DNA from: Syngnathus acus
Lineage: Eukaryota; Chordata; Actinopteri; Syngnathiformes; Syngnathidae
Assembly (NCBI RefSeq): GCF_901709675.1
Contig: NC_051091.1
Span: 7,224,967 to 7,288,966 of the forward strand
DNA length: 64,000 bases
Direction: 5' to 3'
This document shows, one piece after another, positions 35,506-49,774 of this stretch (position 1 is the stretch's first letter; each line of letters starts with the position of its first letter). The notes beneath the pieces were generated by a model. The model saw only the letters and a list, made by a program, of their open reading frames with translations, was not told the origin of the DNA and ran no database searches. The position numbers and the translations under genes were made by a program.

Positions 35506-38500
35506 TTGAAATAACACCTTTGCTCCAAATGTCGTTAATTGTGCGATTATTCGTGATTAATGATGATCATCTATGTGAAGGTACTGAGCAAGTCAATGAT
35601 TTCTCACATTAATTACATTGGTCAATAGCAAATTTTATTCAAAAGTGGATTTATATGTAGATAAAGTTTTTTTTGTCGCCGATGTCTTTTTTTGTTTTTA
35701 AGTTTGACCTATAAAAGCTTGTGCAGTACAGATTTGACCATACATTGTAATTTATAGACCTTTGAGGTCCTTTTCTGAACCTAACCCTTAATTAATAAAC
35801 ATTATTATTATTATTATTAATATTAAAACCTGATGTGTCAGACAAAAACAAGCTCAGATTTGGAATCAGCGCAAAAAAAATCATTTTCCAAAGGTTTACT
35901 TGCAGTGTGGATTAAAAATTATTTGGCCGGTGTTATCAACAATGACATAAAAAAGGGATGAAATAAAAAAATATCACTATGGAACGCTATAAACTCTGCA
36001 AGTATTCACATCTTCAATTATTGCATTACAAAGGCAATAAATGAACATCAACATCGTGCAGGTAAACACGACAGTACCAGACATCCACAGGACAAAGATT
36101 TCCCTCACGATAACTTGGTCGGCTAAGCACGTTGTCTCTCTGCCAACGATTTACAGACATCCTGCTAACACAGGTCACTGAGTTCACTACGGCGATTTTT
36201 AATTTCCAGACGCTTTGCCAGCTGTTTGAGTCTAGACTCCTTTTTTATTAGAATACCATTAGAGTACACTATTTTGCAGAACAAACACTCTTTTTAGTTC
36301 ACTACTCTTGAAAAACTCAAACCAAAAATCCATCCTTCCACCTTCTTGTTTAAAGATTCCTTAAGAGCAAAAGCAAGGTACAGCGTTGACAGCAGGCTCT
36401 AGTGATTAAGTGCTTTCATTGGTTAATTAGCCCCTACAGCGAGGCAAACAACCACTGACTCACCAAGTGATCAAAGACACAGCCTGTCAAGAGGCTCCAA
36501 CTCTTGCAGTACCTGTGGGACACTCACACACATAAACTTGCACCTGTGGGACGGAATCTCTGCTGCACACAAGCGCAATCATGTCTTTTTACCTGTGGGA
36601 GATTCCCCCTGTGCCTCCTCCTGAGGTGGAGTGCTGCACAGTCGCACGCAGGGTGACGCACTTAAAGACAGACATGCGATGTTGGGGAGTTCACACCAAC
36701 ACAGAACTTGTGAAGGGAAGGAGACAACAAAAACAGAATCAAAGTGGGAGGTTTGCCAGTTGGGAGATTGCATGGCCTCTTTAAAGCAGGTTGAGCATAT
36801 GAGGTTCACCACGGTGCTTGCAAAGGGCACCAAATAAATAGTTTTAAATTAGTCATGAATTTGGTCTTAGCACCAAAATGTCATTTTCCACCAAAGATAG
36901 GTTCTCCAAAAATTCTGCAACAGGCAAATTTACAAGTGCCAGACAGCAAGATGAGCTCCTATTTCTTAAAGTAGCACATTGGTTAAGTTTCATTCTTTTT
37001 TTTTTTTTTTTTATTATTTGTCCTAATGGTGCTTGCCAGTATGGCAGATCTGGTGGACAAAAAAACAAAAAACAAAATATTACTAATTATACAACCAAAG
37101 TTGGAGGTAGGAAATGACAAATATGATGTCTATGGAAACTTTTGGAGTTAGTTTGGATTGTTGTTTGAGTAAATTGTTAATTTTGAAACAAAGGTGATCC
37201 TGGTCAGTAGCACTAAAGAGCAGAAATGATTCTAATTCCAATAAAGAGAAAATCCAAGGTCACACTGTGAACTTCCTCACCATCAGAAAACCACAAAGAC
37301 TGTCTGGGAGAGTGCATAATATCCTCACAGCTATTTTTACCCTCAAATTAAAATCTATGACATGTTGAAATGAGTGCAGTGAGCAAAAGGGGTATTCAAA
37401 GCAGACACTAATGGCGCTTATTAATGGCATGAATGAAGTCTTGACAGGTCGTGTGTCATTCTGCAGGCAATGCTCCACTGGCATAATGGCTAATGTAAGT
37501 GGGGATAATTATATATATTATACCCTGTCTTGTGGTATTTTGGCAGGAGTATGAGGAGCCAGGCAGTTAGAGAAGAAGAGTGAAAGTACTTGCTCCTTTT
37601 AAGATATGCACGTGTGTTTGTGGATGGGCTTCATTCAGCCAGGTAATGAATAATTGTGAGACAACAGCACCAAACTGTGGCTGAACGAAATGCTTGCAAT
37701 GCGGATGGAAAGAAAAAAAATAAATAAATTCATTGTGCTTAATGGGGAAGACATAGGGGAAGATTAAAATGAATAAAGAAATACATTTTAGATATTTAGA
37801 GATTCAAATTAGAAGATTAAAATTAAGTAAGACATTTTAGATGTTTATCACCATGTGTGGGAAATGTTGGCTGTGTGCGTGTGGAGATTTGCTTCGGCTT
37901 CCTCCCACTTTACAGAAACTTGCATGTTAAGTGAATTCTAAATGATCTATAGGTGTGAATGTGAACGTTTGTTAATCTAAATATACCTTGCAATTGCGAC
38001 CTGCCAAAAAATCTGATTTATCCAAAAAGTTACTTAAGAAAACGTAAAGAAGCAAGTGGTTGTCACTGTGGGGATGGTAGAGGTGATGTTAATGGTGGGT
38101 GTGGTGGTGGTGGGGCGGGGGGTCCTAGAGTAAGCATGCCTGGGTGGATTTTGAAGTCTCCTGTCTCCGCTTGTGGCAGCGGAGAGGCGACTAATTGGAG
38201 GCCCGGTGGTAAAATATGTTCATTAATGCCACTGCCTTCAAATACCTTCCTTCATTTATCTGCGTATTTATCCAGTCCCCCCCCAAAGCCACCACAGGAC
38301 ATGGGAGCAGGTTCAACGCCAAATAAGAGTAAGAATGAGAGCCATGTGTGGAGGGGGGGCTAACGTATGCTCAGTGGGAATTAACAAAGCACGGAGTAAT
38401 GAAATCTAAATTGACATTCAGGTAATTAGCCCCTTGATTAGGAGCAATAAGACAATTAGCCAACTAGTCTTTGCTAATTGTTAATTAGTATAAGCAAAGT

Positions 38501-41061
38501 TATTGTGTTAGTGCAAGAGGGAGGCATGTAAAAGAACAAATGTTAATCTGTCTCTCTTTCAACAGCCTTTCTGGCTATTGAGCTGGCAGGCAGCTTCATT
38601 GTCTTTGTCTCTATTCACAGGCAAGCGCCGGTTAATTAGCTGAAAGTCTTATCCAGGATGTGATCAGAGAGCAGGCTGGCACATCTCCACTTCTACTTCC
38701 TACCCGTACGCCTGTCCCAAGCCCGAGCCCGCCGATGTATCACACGGAGGCCGTTTGTTCCGAAGTGATGACGATGTGATGTGGATTAACTACAATCAGA
38801 AAGGCAAGCGGAGGGAGCCACCGTGCTGCGGATCAATCTGAAGGAGATGTAATTCATCTAAAAAGGCTTTAGTTGATGAGGGAGAGGAACAGAGTGACTT
38901 ATTAAAGGACGCAGGGAACTAGATGGAGGGATATTAAAGACACGGCAGGAAGTTAGATTTACTTTGGCCACAGGTGAGATATGGCCATGTTTTTTCACAA
39001 GGATGGCTCAGCAAGGTATTAAACTCATGAAAGGAATGAGGCAATTTGACCAAAGTAAGAATTCAAATATATCTGATCAAGGATGTGGAAATGTAACTCA
39101 TATGCTGAATATTCGTTTATGCATATTAAACAGAAAACTAAGGACTATAGTACACTTTAAATAGAAGTTTTCATGTTAAATTAGAACCTCTGCTCCTTCT
39201 TTATCCAGAAAAACAAATTCAGGTGTTGTCTCATAAAAGCTTTTTTTAAATAAATATTGTCATTATTATTAAAATACTGTACCACTATTACAAAAAGATG
39301 ACTTTGAATTAAGATACAGTACCTCCACTCCTTTAGGCAGCATACTTCCAATCGGATTAACTGCTCCCTTTGTTGGCTGTGGCCAAGACTTGTATTTTGC
39401 TCCCATTTTACCTTTAGACATTCTGTACCTAGGAACCAAACATAGCATTAGTAATCCAAACATGAAACATTTCTAGCAAGAAATTCTTCCAATTGGGCCA
39501 ACTGAGAGAAAAAGCTGGAGGGCAAAACTAGGCGCTACCCAAAAAGAAACTAATAACATTATTGTGGAAGATTAGACGTAAACTCAAATGGGAGTGAGTG
39601 TGTACATTCAAACTCTCAATTTCTTCCATAATGAAATTTTTTGAACGAACATAAAAATGACCAAATGTGACGGTGTGTGTATGTGTGTAGGTGTTATAAA
39701 GTCTGTCTTGTGGTGGCTCCTGCCGTGTCCCACCCAGTGTGCCTCTAATTGGATCCTTATTACCAGGCCAGCCTCCATCTGAGGAATGATGGATTCATAC
39801 CACGCAGAATTCCATTAATCATTCCTTTTTCTCAGTCCACTCGGAGAAGAGGGCAAATTCATTTCTTTGCCGCGCCGAGCGGGTCTGCATAATGAATATT
39901 CATGAAAGGAAATTTGAGGTCATGCCTAATAAGGGAGGTAATTTGTAATTTGTCCTGTTCCCGCTTGGGTCTTGTTCGGGAGGTTAACCTAAGGAATAGT
40001 CACAGCCATGCAAATAGGTGCTGTTGGAAAAATGCATACATATTCTTGCTCTGCCACTTCACAGTGTGCACAACAGGCGGCTGTTTACTCTTGTATTTTT
40101 TTAAATAGCATAATAGAAGTAAGACTTTGTGATGGATGTCAACATTCAAAATATAAATAAGTCTTGTGACCATTTTCATCTCAGCTCAATGAAGCCGCTA
40201 TCCACATTCAAATCATAGTCATCAGCTCTGCCTCTATGAATCATGCCGCAAACCAAAACAGCAGCACCTACCGTGACACCTAAAACATGTTTCAGATTAA
40301 CTAAACCAACAAGTTTTACCGCATGTTGTAATTAGTTTCTTGTGCAGTATTAAGGTGTATTTCAAGGCTCACCTTTATCCTGGGTTTGCTCATGTGACGT
40401 TCACAAGCTGAGCCCGAAGGCACTGTGATTTTAGTCGACAGCAAGTGGCAGTGCAAGACAAAATGGCCGCCACCTGTCAAAAATAAAAACAGGTGTATTT
40501 TTCTGCTGAATTCATGTTCCACAAAACATCATTTTAATCGGAACACGGTATGCAGAGTCCATAAAACTTGTGATGAACATTTTTAGACCCCTTTAAGGCA
40601 TAATTTTTAAAAAAGGGGACAAAATCAGACCTGTGAGACACTCTTAAACACTCAAGTGTCATGGCATCACCCCTGAAAAATCATTACTTAAAGCATCACT
40701 TAAAGTCACTTAATTAATAATTAATCAGTATATTTGGAGTGATTAAAATTCATGACTTGGAAGTGAATCAGTACCCTCAGGGTGTCCAATCAGTGCACGG
40801 TGTGCGTTAGATCTGGAATGAATTCTTAATTGTACCTGGACGGTTAGAGAGGTCAGGTAACTCCTCTGGTGTGTGTGCAGGTTAAGTGAGGTGGCTCGTG
40901 CGCACACACTTTCCGTCAGCCAGTCATAATTTGTCTGTCACCCTGTCATCACCTCCTTGTCATCGTTGCCCTTCCTCTTTGTCTCCATCATCCACCTTTG
41001 CTGGAGACACAAAGAATCATTAAGTCATCATGATTGAGACGTCGTGTCCAAGCTCTGTCAG

Positions 41062-41388
<327 letters not shown>

Positions 41389-44300
41389 CAGTCTGCCATG
41401 TATGTTCAAAGAAAGAAAATTATAATTAATTCATGTATAGCGACACATCACTCGTATATGGTTCGTATAAACGCCTATTGATGCTGATTATAATGGCACA
41501 TAATTAAGTATAAAATGCTCCAAACGTTTATTGTTATTCAAATGATGTTAGAGACATTAATTAAATGATTAATCAATTGTGCACAATTGTTTTGTTGTAT
41601 TTACTTAAATTGTATGAGGTCAGGCAACATTAACTTCATATTGTTTTGAAATAATACAACATAATTGCATGCAAATAGAGCAGCATGCAAAGTTAATACT
41701 TATGAAATAAAAATAATCAGCATGCGGTTCCATTTTTTGGATCCCTTTTTTTAAGATATAATTGTTATTTAACTCACAAAATCAATTATATAAAAATAAT
41801 TGTGTATAATAGTTCCCGATATAATCCCTATAAAAGTAACTATAACAGGATAATGAGATTTATCAATTTAAAGATGTATTATTTATGTTAAAGCTTGGCC
41901 CTGCACGGATGACCTAAACATTAAAACGCTTCATCATCAATAATTTAAGGCTCCTTGAGAAGGACTAGTCTCCATAATGCATGTTTTCACTTAATGTAAT
42001 GCCGCCCCAAGCACATGTTAGTAGTGTTAACTCCTATTTTTGTTACACGTTGAGCATTGGGATACAAAAGCTGCAAAAACAAACTGCGTGCATATTACAC
42101 CAAGCACCAACCTGTATCTAAAGACACCAGAGATGTAATATGACCCCCGACCAAGGTCTAAACATGGACCACAATGCGGAGGTGAGCAAAGTGGCCAGCG
42201 GTGCTCTGTCCTCTCATGTATTAAACATCTCTCTTTGTGCCCCCCCCCCTCAAGGTTCACAAGCCCCCAGCACCCCCAGAGACCAGCGCACTCTTTTAAA
42301 GATATGTGCTCACTTAATCACTGAAGAAAAGGGCCCCAGAGCTAGCCTAATATTATAATTAATTAATTCGACCAAAAAGGGGGTATTAAATTTCCTGCCT
42401 CTTAGGATAGCGTGTTGAATACATTGACCTTTGTAGAAAAGCCTCTCACTCAAATCACGCTCACACACACACAACTTGTTTCCTTTGCTTCCATTTCCAA
42501 GTCAGTCCATCAAGCTACAGTATACTCAACACTAATGGGTTTTTTTCTGCATCTGACTTTTGATAGCCGTTTTGAAAATGATTTTAGGTGCAGTGTGTAT
42601 CAAGTATGCAGTTCAGTAAAATAACAATCATGACATGGCTAACACTTGATTTTGATACATGTAGATCCAATATGCAAGAGAAACTGACTCGAGACGTTCA
42701 ATGTCTACCCTAGTGTAGGAATTTCTATAATCCATGAAAACATTCAATTTCAACTGTTGAGTTGGAACTAATCTCAGCTGACTTTGGGCAAGGGATGGGG
42801 TCAACCCTTGGAACTTGTCACCAACCAATCACAGTTGTAAAGACAACCATTTATATTCCCATAGGGACTTATGATTAAATTTGAATAATTAAAAACGCCA
42901 ACTCCGATCAGAAGGGCCCAAGCAAAAATTTGAACAGGTGTCCCAATACCACAAAATGTTTATGTGAACTGGTGTAAAAGTGTGTGTGATCTCCAAGCAC
43001 ACACAAGAAGAGAAAGTTTTCTTATTAGTGGAGAAAGTGGGGAAATAGCAGTCAGCTAAGTCGGCGTCTATCTCGACTCCCCAGTGTACTCTCAGTCTTC
43101 ACTAACTCTGACTGAAGTTCAGAGGGGTTAGGTGGTATACTCAGGAGGGGGGGAGACAAAAGGGAGGAGGCAGAAGGAGGGGGGTTAAGTAGGATTGGAA
43201 CAGTGGCAGTTTTAAAACACAACTTTAAATCTCCACCTACGAGAGGATGGGATGGGGGGGGACAATGGCGTCATGTGGCGCGTCGTTATCTTCGGGGAGA
43301 CGGCGGTATGAGACTAAAGAAGAAGCTTGAAGAAGGGCATAAATGTGATAACAGCTGTAGGCTGTATAAACCTCTTCTCATGGAGTGATGCGGATAAAAA
43401 ATCAAAAATAAATCTAATCTTTGCGACCTTCACATCATAAGTTCACTGAAACATACTCTTACTCACAATCTCTACATTGCAATTGAATTTGCAAGATGGA
43501 TGAATGAGTGGCTGGCGGGGAGAAACAAACAGCAACAGAACAAATAGATGTTAATAAGGAGCTTACAGGCTAGAATAAATCCTGTGTGCCACACCATTAG
43601 CTTGCACTCTTCCATCAAGGACAATGAAATTAGCCATCATTTAGCCAGTCTTTGTCTCGTACATAAATTTATTGGCGGAAGAAGGCTGCAATCAGGAAAA
43701 GGTGCGGTAAGAATACATCTTTCTCAACAGCCGCAGAAAAGATGGCGTCTGTAACCTTCAAAAGGAGACAAATTCTGCCAGATGCATTATTTATCTTCAT
43801 AATGACGAGCTGAAATTAGCAGCCGGCACAAAACTAAAATGATGGCGGTATATTTGTGTTCCCTCATTGATCATTCGAACAAATCAAGCCGGAGGAATAC
43901 GATGACTTGCTTTTACAGAGGATGATACTTTTTTTCCTAGCAACATATATTAACATATTTGTAACCTTTACTGAGCCAAGACATATCATGTTTTACAGAA
44001 GAAAAACAATAAAAGTCAAAACGGTTCTTTCTGCCATCTAGTAAAAGTGCATTACATTTTTCTGATTATCACTGTTATGTTGCTGGCATAGCTAGATAAA
44101 CAAATCATCTGGATGGGGACAAATAAATAGCTCAAACTGGATTATTTGCTATGCTACACCTTTTCATCATTCCCTGCACATTAATTTGTCAAAGGATCAA
44201 GAGGCCCTCCACAAATTCTTCCAAACAAAACTCATCTAAGCAGGCCTTGCTTGAGGTTCTGGGACACAAAACGGACTTCACTAAATTGCTCCTAAAGAAC

Positions 44301-44455
44301 TGTCCAAAACATTTTTGGGAATGATGAAGATTTAAATTCTCAAGAGAACGGACTAATTGTAAATGTTTGTCAATTGCTGTCACAACAACCACAACGTTAA
44401 TCAGGCCTCGTTTATCATCTCCTCGATGGGGTTGGCTTCTGTTGTGGACCACTAA

Positions 44456-44468
44456 CGCCCCCTACTGG
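44456..44468 (-). promoter_or_regulatory. CTCF-like motif, reverse (full core match)
   Basis: The minus strand reads CCAGTAGGGGGCG, which satisfies CCASYAGRKGGCR at every position. Confidence 0.4.
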
Positions 44469-46860
44469 GTATGAAGAGTAAAGGACCATGGTACAAACTC
44501 GAGAATACATGGAGTTCATTTTGGTGCAAAGAAAAAGCTATGCAAAGAGAAGATATATATTCGCTTCAATTTTCAGCACCGGATAGCTCCCTTAACATGT
44601 CAGCACACGTCAGCTCACTAAACAAGGAGAAGAGACTGACTCTGACCACTGACCACTATCAGAACGGCTCATCTCATCACCTGCACACACATGAAAAGAG
44701 CAACCCTTTCCTTAGCCACTTTTAATGACGGGGACATTATTCATCTCTCCAGCCAATTTGAGTTCCTTTTTCTTTCAGCAATGGAAGCACCGGAGGTTGA
44801 GGGGAGTCAGTGAAGAGTATTAAATATGTAGAAGAAGATGGACAAAAGGAGCGGCAGAATAAAGAGGGCAGCGGAGGTGGGAATGAAGAAGGGCGGGAGG
44901 TGTGCGGCGTTGGCGTCGAGGTAGTTACAGTGAGAGAATGTCAAGACGGCAGAAAGAAAAGAGAAGACGCTTCGCCTCTGTGACGGGTGGCTTCATGTGC
45001 TCTCAGTTTTGACCTTTCAAAAAAGGACACTTCTTCCACATTTAAATGTAGAAGCTCAAATGAGGAGGGCTCAAAAGTGACAATGGCAAATGTGGAACCT
45101 CCAAGGTCGAACACGATACAAGAAATTCACGTAAAAAAATTCAAACATTTTGTGTCAAGGAAGTGATTGAGCTCAGAGTTTCATTTAGACAAAAATAGTG
45201 CTTTGATGACTCTTTTGCACCATCTTAGTGTCAAGGAACTATGTTGATGTGAGTTGAAGAGTTTCATTGAGACAAAAATAACAATTTGCTGTCATCTGGT
45301 GGCACTTCCAGGCAATTCTAAACTTTTTTAGGGATTTCAAAGATTCGCTAACTAAACTGGCAAATCGTGCCATGTCATGCACGACGGCAGTTTGACCTAG
45401 GAGGTTTCACGCTACTTCATTTGAATTTAAAACTTCCGCAGCAATTAACCAACCCTGGAAACTTCAATCCAACATTGGTGATGAAGGATGGCTCTCGAAT
45501 CAATGTTGCGTCACTTTCTTTGGCTACACGACAATGTACGGTCGAGAAGCCATAAATCGTGACTCCAATCTTCATCCATTATTTTTTTTGTTGCCCAGGA
45601 GAATCTTCCCAATGTGGGGGAGATCGTAAAACTGGCCTTGATTGACGGCAACTTAATGGAGGAGGATGAATCAATGAGTAATATCAGCATGGCAACACAC
45701 ATAAACCTCTATCAACTTCACAATGTCACTCATAAAAGTTTGCTTTACATCCCTTAAGACTAAAAAGAGATAAATCCATCAAAAAAAGTCTTCCCAGTTT
45801 TTATAGTCCTCCTTTCCTTCCTTTCATCAATCCTCCTCATCTCCATTTTGATGTGTGTCTATTAGCAGGAGGTGAGGCCTTGCCTGCTCTCACATCCAGG
45901 GGCTAAATTAGCTCAATCAGCCCCCTTTCACCTCTCTCGCTTGGGCTTCCAGCAAAGTGACACACTGCTCCCCTGAGAAGAAAGGCGGGAGGGAGGTGGA
46001 GGAAGAAACACCAAGCCCAGTGGCCAGAGGAAGACGACTGAGCAAATGTTGGAGGGATGAAGAATTTTAATTTTGTGATGCTAAAACCTCCTGGAGGCCA
46101 AGGCATTAGAAAATGACATTTTCAACCATTTGCTGCAAGCGTAGGACCACACACACACACACACACTCACCGAGTGCAACTAGAGTGCCAACGTCTCTTA
46201 AGTTGCTCCTTCATGTTTGATTTGTCTCAACCTTTCCCCTCGCCTCTTCTTACTAAACAGCCTCCCAAGTATCAATGGAAGTGCAAGGCAGGCACTTCTG
46301 CCACAAGTAATAGCGGCGTGTGAATGTGTGTGTGCCGGAGGGAGATCGGAGGTGGTGATCGGAGTGAGCCATAAGATCTACTCCGCGCGGCTCTACAGGG
46401 ATTTATTAGACCGGGGAGTACATTAGCATCATAAAGACCCTGGAGAATGGGCTTGCGGATGGGCTGCACACACGACACTCATGTGCTCTCAGTGCAGCCG
46501 TGTGTGTGTGTGTGTGTCTATGTGAGGATTAGAAATAAGATTACCTGTATTTAAGTTAAGAAGGACTATTAAATAGTTTATGGTTCATCCTGAAGAAGAC
46601 TTGGACTAATACATCACAAGAAGATTGAGGGCAAAAGGGACAAAAGGTGGTGGAGGGGATGTAGCTTTTTTTCTTTTGGAGGGTTCACTCACTGGTTGTA
46701 ATGTCCCGCTGCAACATTTTTATTTTAACTGGTTGGCACAAAACATATTTACCGATACTTCAAACAATTAGGGGTGGTATATTCGAGCATTAATCACACT
46801 GTGCGCCTCAAAATAATCACTCTATATAGTTCATGGTCTTCAACAAACCATAGACCTCTA

Positions 46861-46874
46861 GTGTCCCCTCGTGG
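46861..46874 (-). promoter_or_regulatory. CTCF-like motif, reverse
   Basis: The minus strand reads CCACGAGGGGACAC, close to the CTCF core. One G of the GGC is replaced by A and the fifth base is G. Confidence 0.3.
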
Positions 46875-47978
46875 ATATTATTATAATGACATGAATCAGA
46901 AGGGCTCTAAAAATTGGTTTTAGATACAAATGACTTTACAAGCTCTTTGAAGTAATTTATAAGCTATTTTAAAAGGCTCACTATTTGGCGAATTTACATT
47001 CTTGATATGCATTTATGTAAAATAACGGAATTTGAGTCTTATCTGTCTCTCTCAACCTGTGCACTGAACTGATTTTCGATTAAACACACACCACAGTAAA
47101 TCTTGTAGGAAAAAGAACAATGATACGAATCTGCAGCGTGCATTACCTTTCGTATAGTGGGCCTCGCTTAATGACGCTGAAGGTCTGCATAATCCTGTTT
47201 GCAGCTTTTCACGAAGACTGGAGCAAAGTAAAAACGGGACAAATTGAAACGTCTTCCGATCAAAGTCAGCAAAGGGCCGATTTTTTAAAATTAGTATTTC
47301 TCTCAACTATTAATCTGAGCGATTAATTTGTTTGGGAGTGTGGTCGGATTTATTTTTTTCCCTCGGAATAGAGACTGTCAAAATGAATTTAGGCCAAACC
47401 ATGGTTGCACATAAATTAGAGGCCAACGAGCTGTGTTTAGTATTTTTGTGTATCGGAAATCACAATTAGGAAGACACAAAGGTGTGCAACAAACCGCAAT
47501 GACGCATCCAAATAAAATAAATTCGCCTTTTGCACTTTGTCTTCTTCTACCACGCATTACCTGCGGTGTTTGGTTTTTTTTTTGGGGATTTTTTTTTTTT
47601 TTTTTTACCTGTAGCACTGTGCTACCACTCACAGGACAGTCTAGGTACTAAAAGAGACATCCAGTTTTGGGGACAAGTCTCATTGATCGAGGGTCGAGAT
47701 GTATATTTGTAGGTCGACTTGAGTACACCACAGTGTAAGAGCAGTAAGGGCCTCTCACAAACAAAAAATGGTTAGGATGTTTAGAATAGAATAGAATAGA
47801 ATGGAATAAATTCGTGCGCTCCACTTCATGCCATGCGCACAAAAGAAAACCAGACACAAACACACAGACTATGTCACCACACAAATAAAACAACTGAAGC
47901 AAATGAATGGATTCTGGTAAAACATTTTTATAACTTATTTCAAATCAGGACATGCCCGCTGTGTATGTTGCGCAACAG

Positions 47979-47993
47979 AGCGCCCTCTAGTGG
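47979..47993 (-). promoter_or_regulatory. CTCF-like motif, reverse (full core match)
   Basis: The minus strand reads CCACTAGAGGGCGCT, a full match to CCASYAGRKGGCRSY. It lies about 1.8 kb beyond the tfeb stop codon and is the best CTCF candidate in the window. Confidence 0.45.
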
Positions 47994-48128
47994 AACAATT
48001 CTTTGGAGTGTTGGCAAGGTTGTCAACAACAGTCAAACTGTGGTTGAAATGGGACGAGGCACACCTCCGGTGGAAAAACAAACATGGTAAGGCATTCAGC
48101 ACAGAGTTGAGGTGAAGTCAGTCTTGCA

Positions 48129-48142
48129 GTTTCCATGGAAAC
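48129..48142. promoter_or_regulatory. Perfect palindromic RFX-like site
   Basis: GTTTCCATGGAAAC is a perfect 14-bp palindrome of the X-box type bound by RFX factors. Function is inferred from the motif only. Confidence 0.35.
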
Positions 48143-49537
48143 CACAGCTACAAAGAAAGGGAAAAGTAAAGGCACAGCAAAACTGACTTCCCGCTGACCA
48201 GAAACACTGGTAAACTTTACATTCACAATGTGAGAAATTTTAATTCAATCAGAATCACCTTTCATCAAATATTTGGCTTCAAAAGATAACAATAAGAACA
48301 ATAAAAGCCCAATTGTGCATATTAAAAAAAGAAGAAAGAAAAAAAGGTATCAGACTACAAACCTTCCTTGTCAGTAAAAGTTCCCAAATGGCTCTTGGCT
48401 TCATCTCAAGTAATGCATGGGTGGCTTTAACTGGCTTGAAAGGTGACAGAATTGTTTTGGGTGCAAAAAAACTAAATAAAAATGCATGAAAAGAACACAA
48501 ACAAAATATTTAAAAGCTGCTTATGGCATAAAACATCAAAAATAAAAATAATCATTTTTGTACAAAGTCAAAACAATAATATAGTTTCCAGTGCTTTGGG
48601 GAATAGAATAAACAACAAGCTACAATAAAGACGCTATAATTAGGGATGGGCATAAAAGTTGTCGTGATCATGAATTTGGTCGATTGTGTGGAATTGATTG
48701 TTGACTTGTTACATCTTGAAGCTTTTGACACAATATGGAGTGCACAACCAGCAAAAGTGTAGGAACAACATGACATCACTGTGCCATGGAAAAATGAGTT
48801 GTGAACATTCACAGAGCAATTCTCCATCCCCAAAAAGAACAAAGAATCTTTTAAGTGAGCGTTCACCGTCAATCAAACAAATGTAGACAAATGCCCATCC
48901 CTATTTAGAATCCAAAATATCCCCAAGGAGATTTCTTTCCCATCCATAATGCCAGAATGCTAAGGCTGCCATGATAACAAAATGGACCAAAAAAAGATGT
49001 CCTTTGTGTAAGTGTGTGTGCACGAGTGCGTGTGAGTAATGGGGATCTCACATCTGTGTTTACTGAACACCTTTGTGTGTATGAAGCAAACGTGATCTGT
49101 ATTGCAAAGCCACCCAGTGTGAGGGCCAGTACCACCTAAAAAAGTTCCCATCAGCACTAATTTAACTTGACCCTGCTTGTAAATTCTCTTACAATACCTG
49201 AGTATGAAGGCGGCGTAGAATGTGGCACTTGTGGATGTGTGAGTTGACAAAAAAAAGGACACCGAAAGTGAAGATTAGAAAAGTCACACCCGTAAAGCCC
49301 ACAATGTAAATGTCGACATGGCCACTTTAAGGACGCGCTAAGATTAGCATGTTCGCGACGGCCGCTGGCTGACAACAACCCGATAGTGCTCATCGTGATG
49401 ACGAAATGGGGTCAAGGTTTTCATCCTGTGGATAAAAATGACTACCACCTTCCTAAAAACAACATACTGTAGAATTTTCTGATAGCAGTATTTGTTATGT
49501 TTCATCTGCTTCTTGAGTTTTGTGATCCTTTTCGTCA

Positions 49538-49543
49538 TTTATT
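49538..49543 (-). terminator. tfeb: Candidate tfeb poly(A) signal
   Basis: AATAAA on the minus strand about 235 nt beyond the stop codon. The downstream sequence is not clearly G/U-rich. Longer 3' UTRs are usual for this gene, so a more distal site may be used. Confidence 0.35.
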
Positions 49544-49654
49544 GGATACATTGTGAGACTGGTGCTTAATGAGTTCCACTCATTGTGATGATTTCCTTTT
49601 TATGCTGTTTACAGTGGTACCAACACCCCGTTTTTTCTCAAAGCGTGTGCTTGC

Positions 49655-49770
49655 AGGAGTGTGTGTGTGCGTGTGCGTGTGCGTGTGCGTGCGTGTGTGT
49701 GTGTGTGTGTGTATGAGCGTGCGTGTGTGTGTGTTTGCGTGTGTGTTTGCATGTGTGTGTGCGCGTGCAT
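49655..49770. repeat. tfeb: CA-rich microsatellite at the start of the tfeb 3' UTR
   Basis: On the tfeb sense strand a tract of CACA, CGCA and TGCA repeats about 115 bp long begins within ten bases of the TAG stop. It is interrupted (CACGCAAACACA patterns) and transcribed if the 3' UTR extends to 49538. CA-rich 3' UTR sequence is a known hnRNP L binding type. Confidence 0.85.
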
Positions 49771-49774
49771 GTGC

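Larger units (their letters stand above)
28496..40987. other. Intergenic region, central part
   Basis: No coding exon recognised. Visible are a (CT)n run at 33217-33266, a hAT end at 35447, an (ATT)n tract near 35797-35818, G-rich tracts near 32590-32620 and 33133-33160, two reverse CTCF-like sites near 30,283 and 30,778, and several AT-rich TAATTA-bearing stretches (28727-28960, 31860-32060, 38400-38700, 39715-39960) of the kind often seen in conserved non-coding elements. The remainder shows no structure. Confidence 0.45.
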
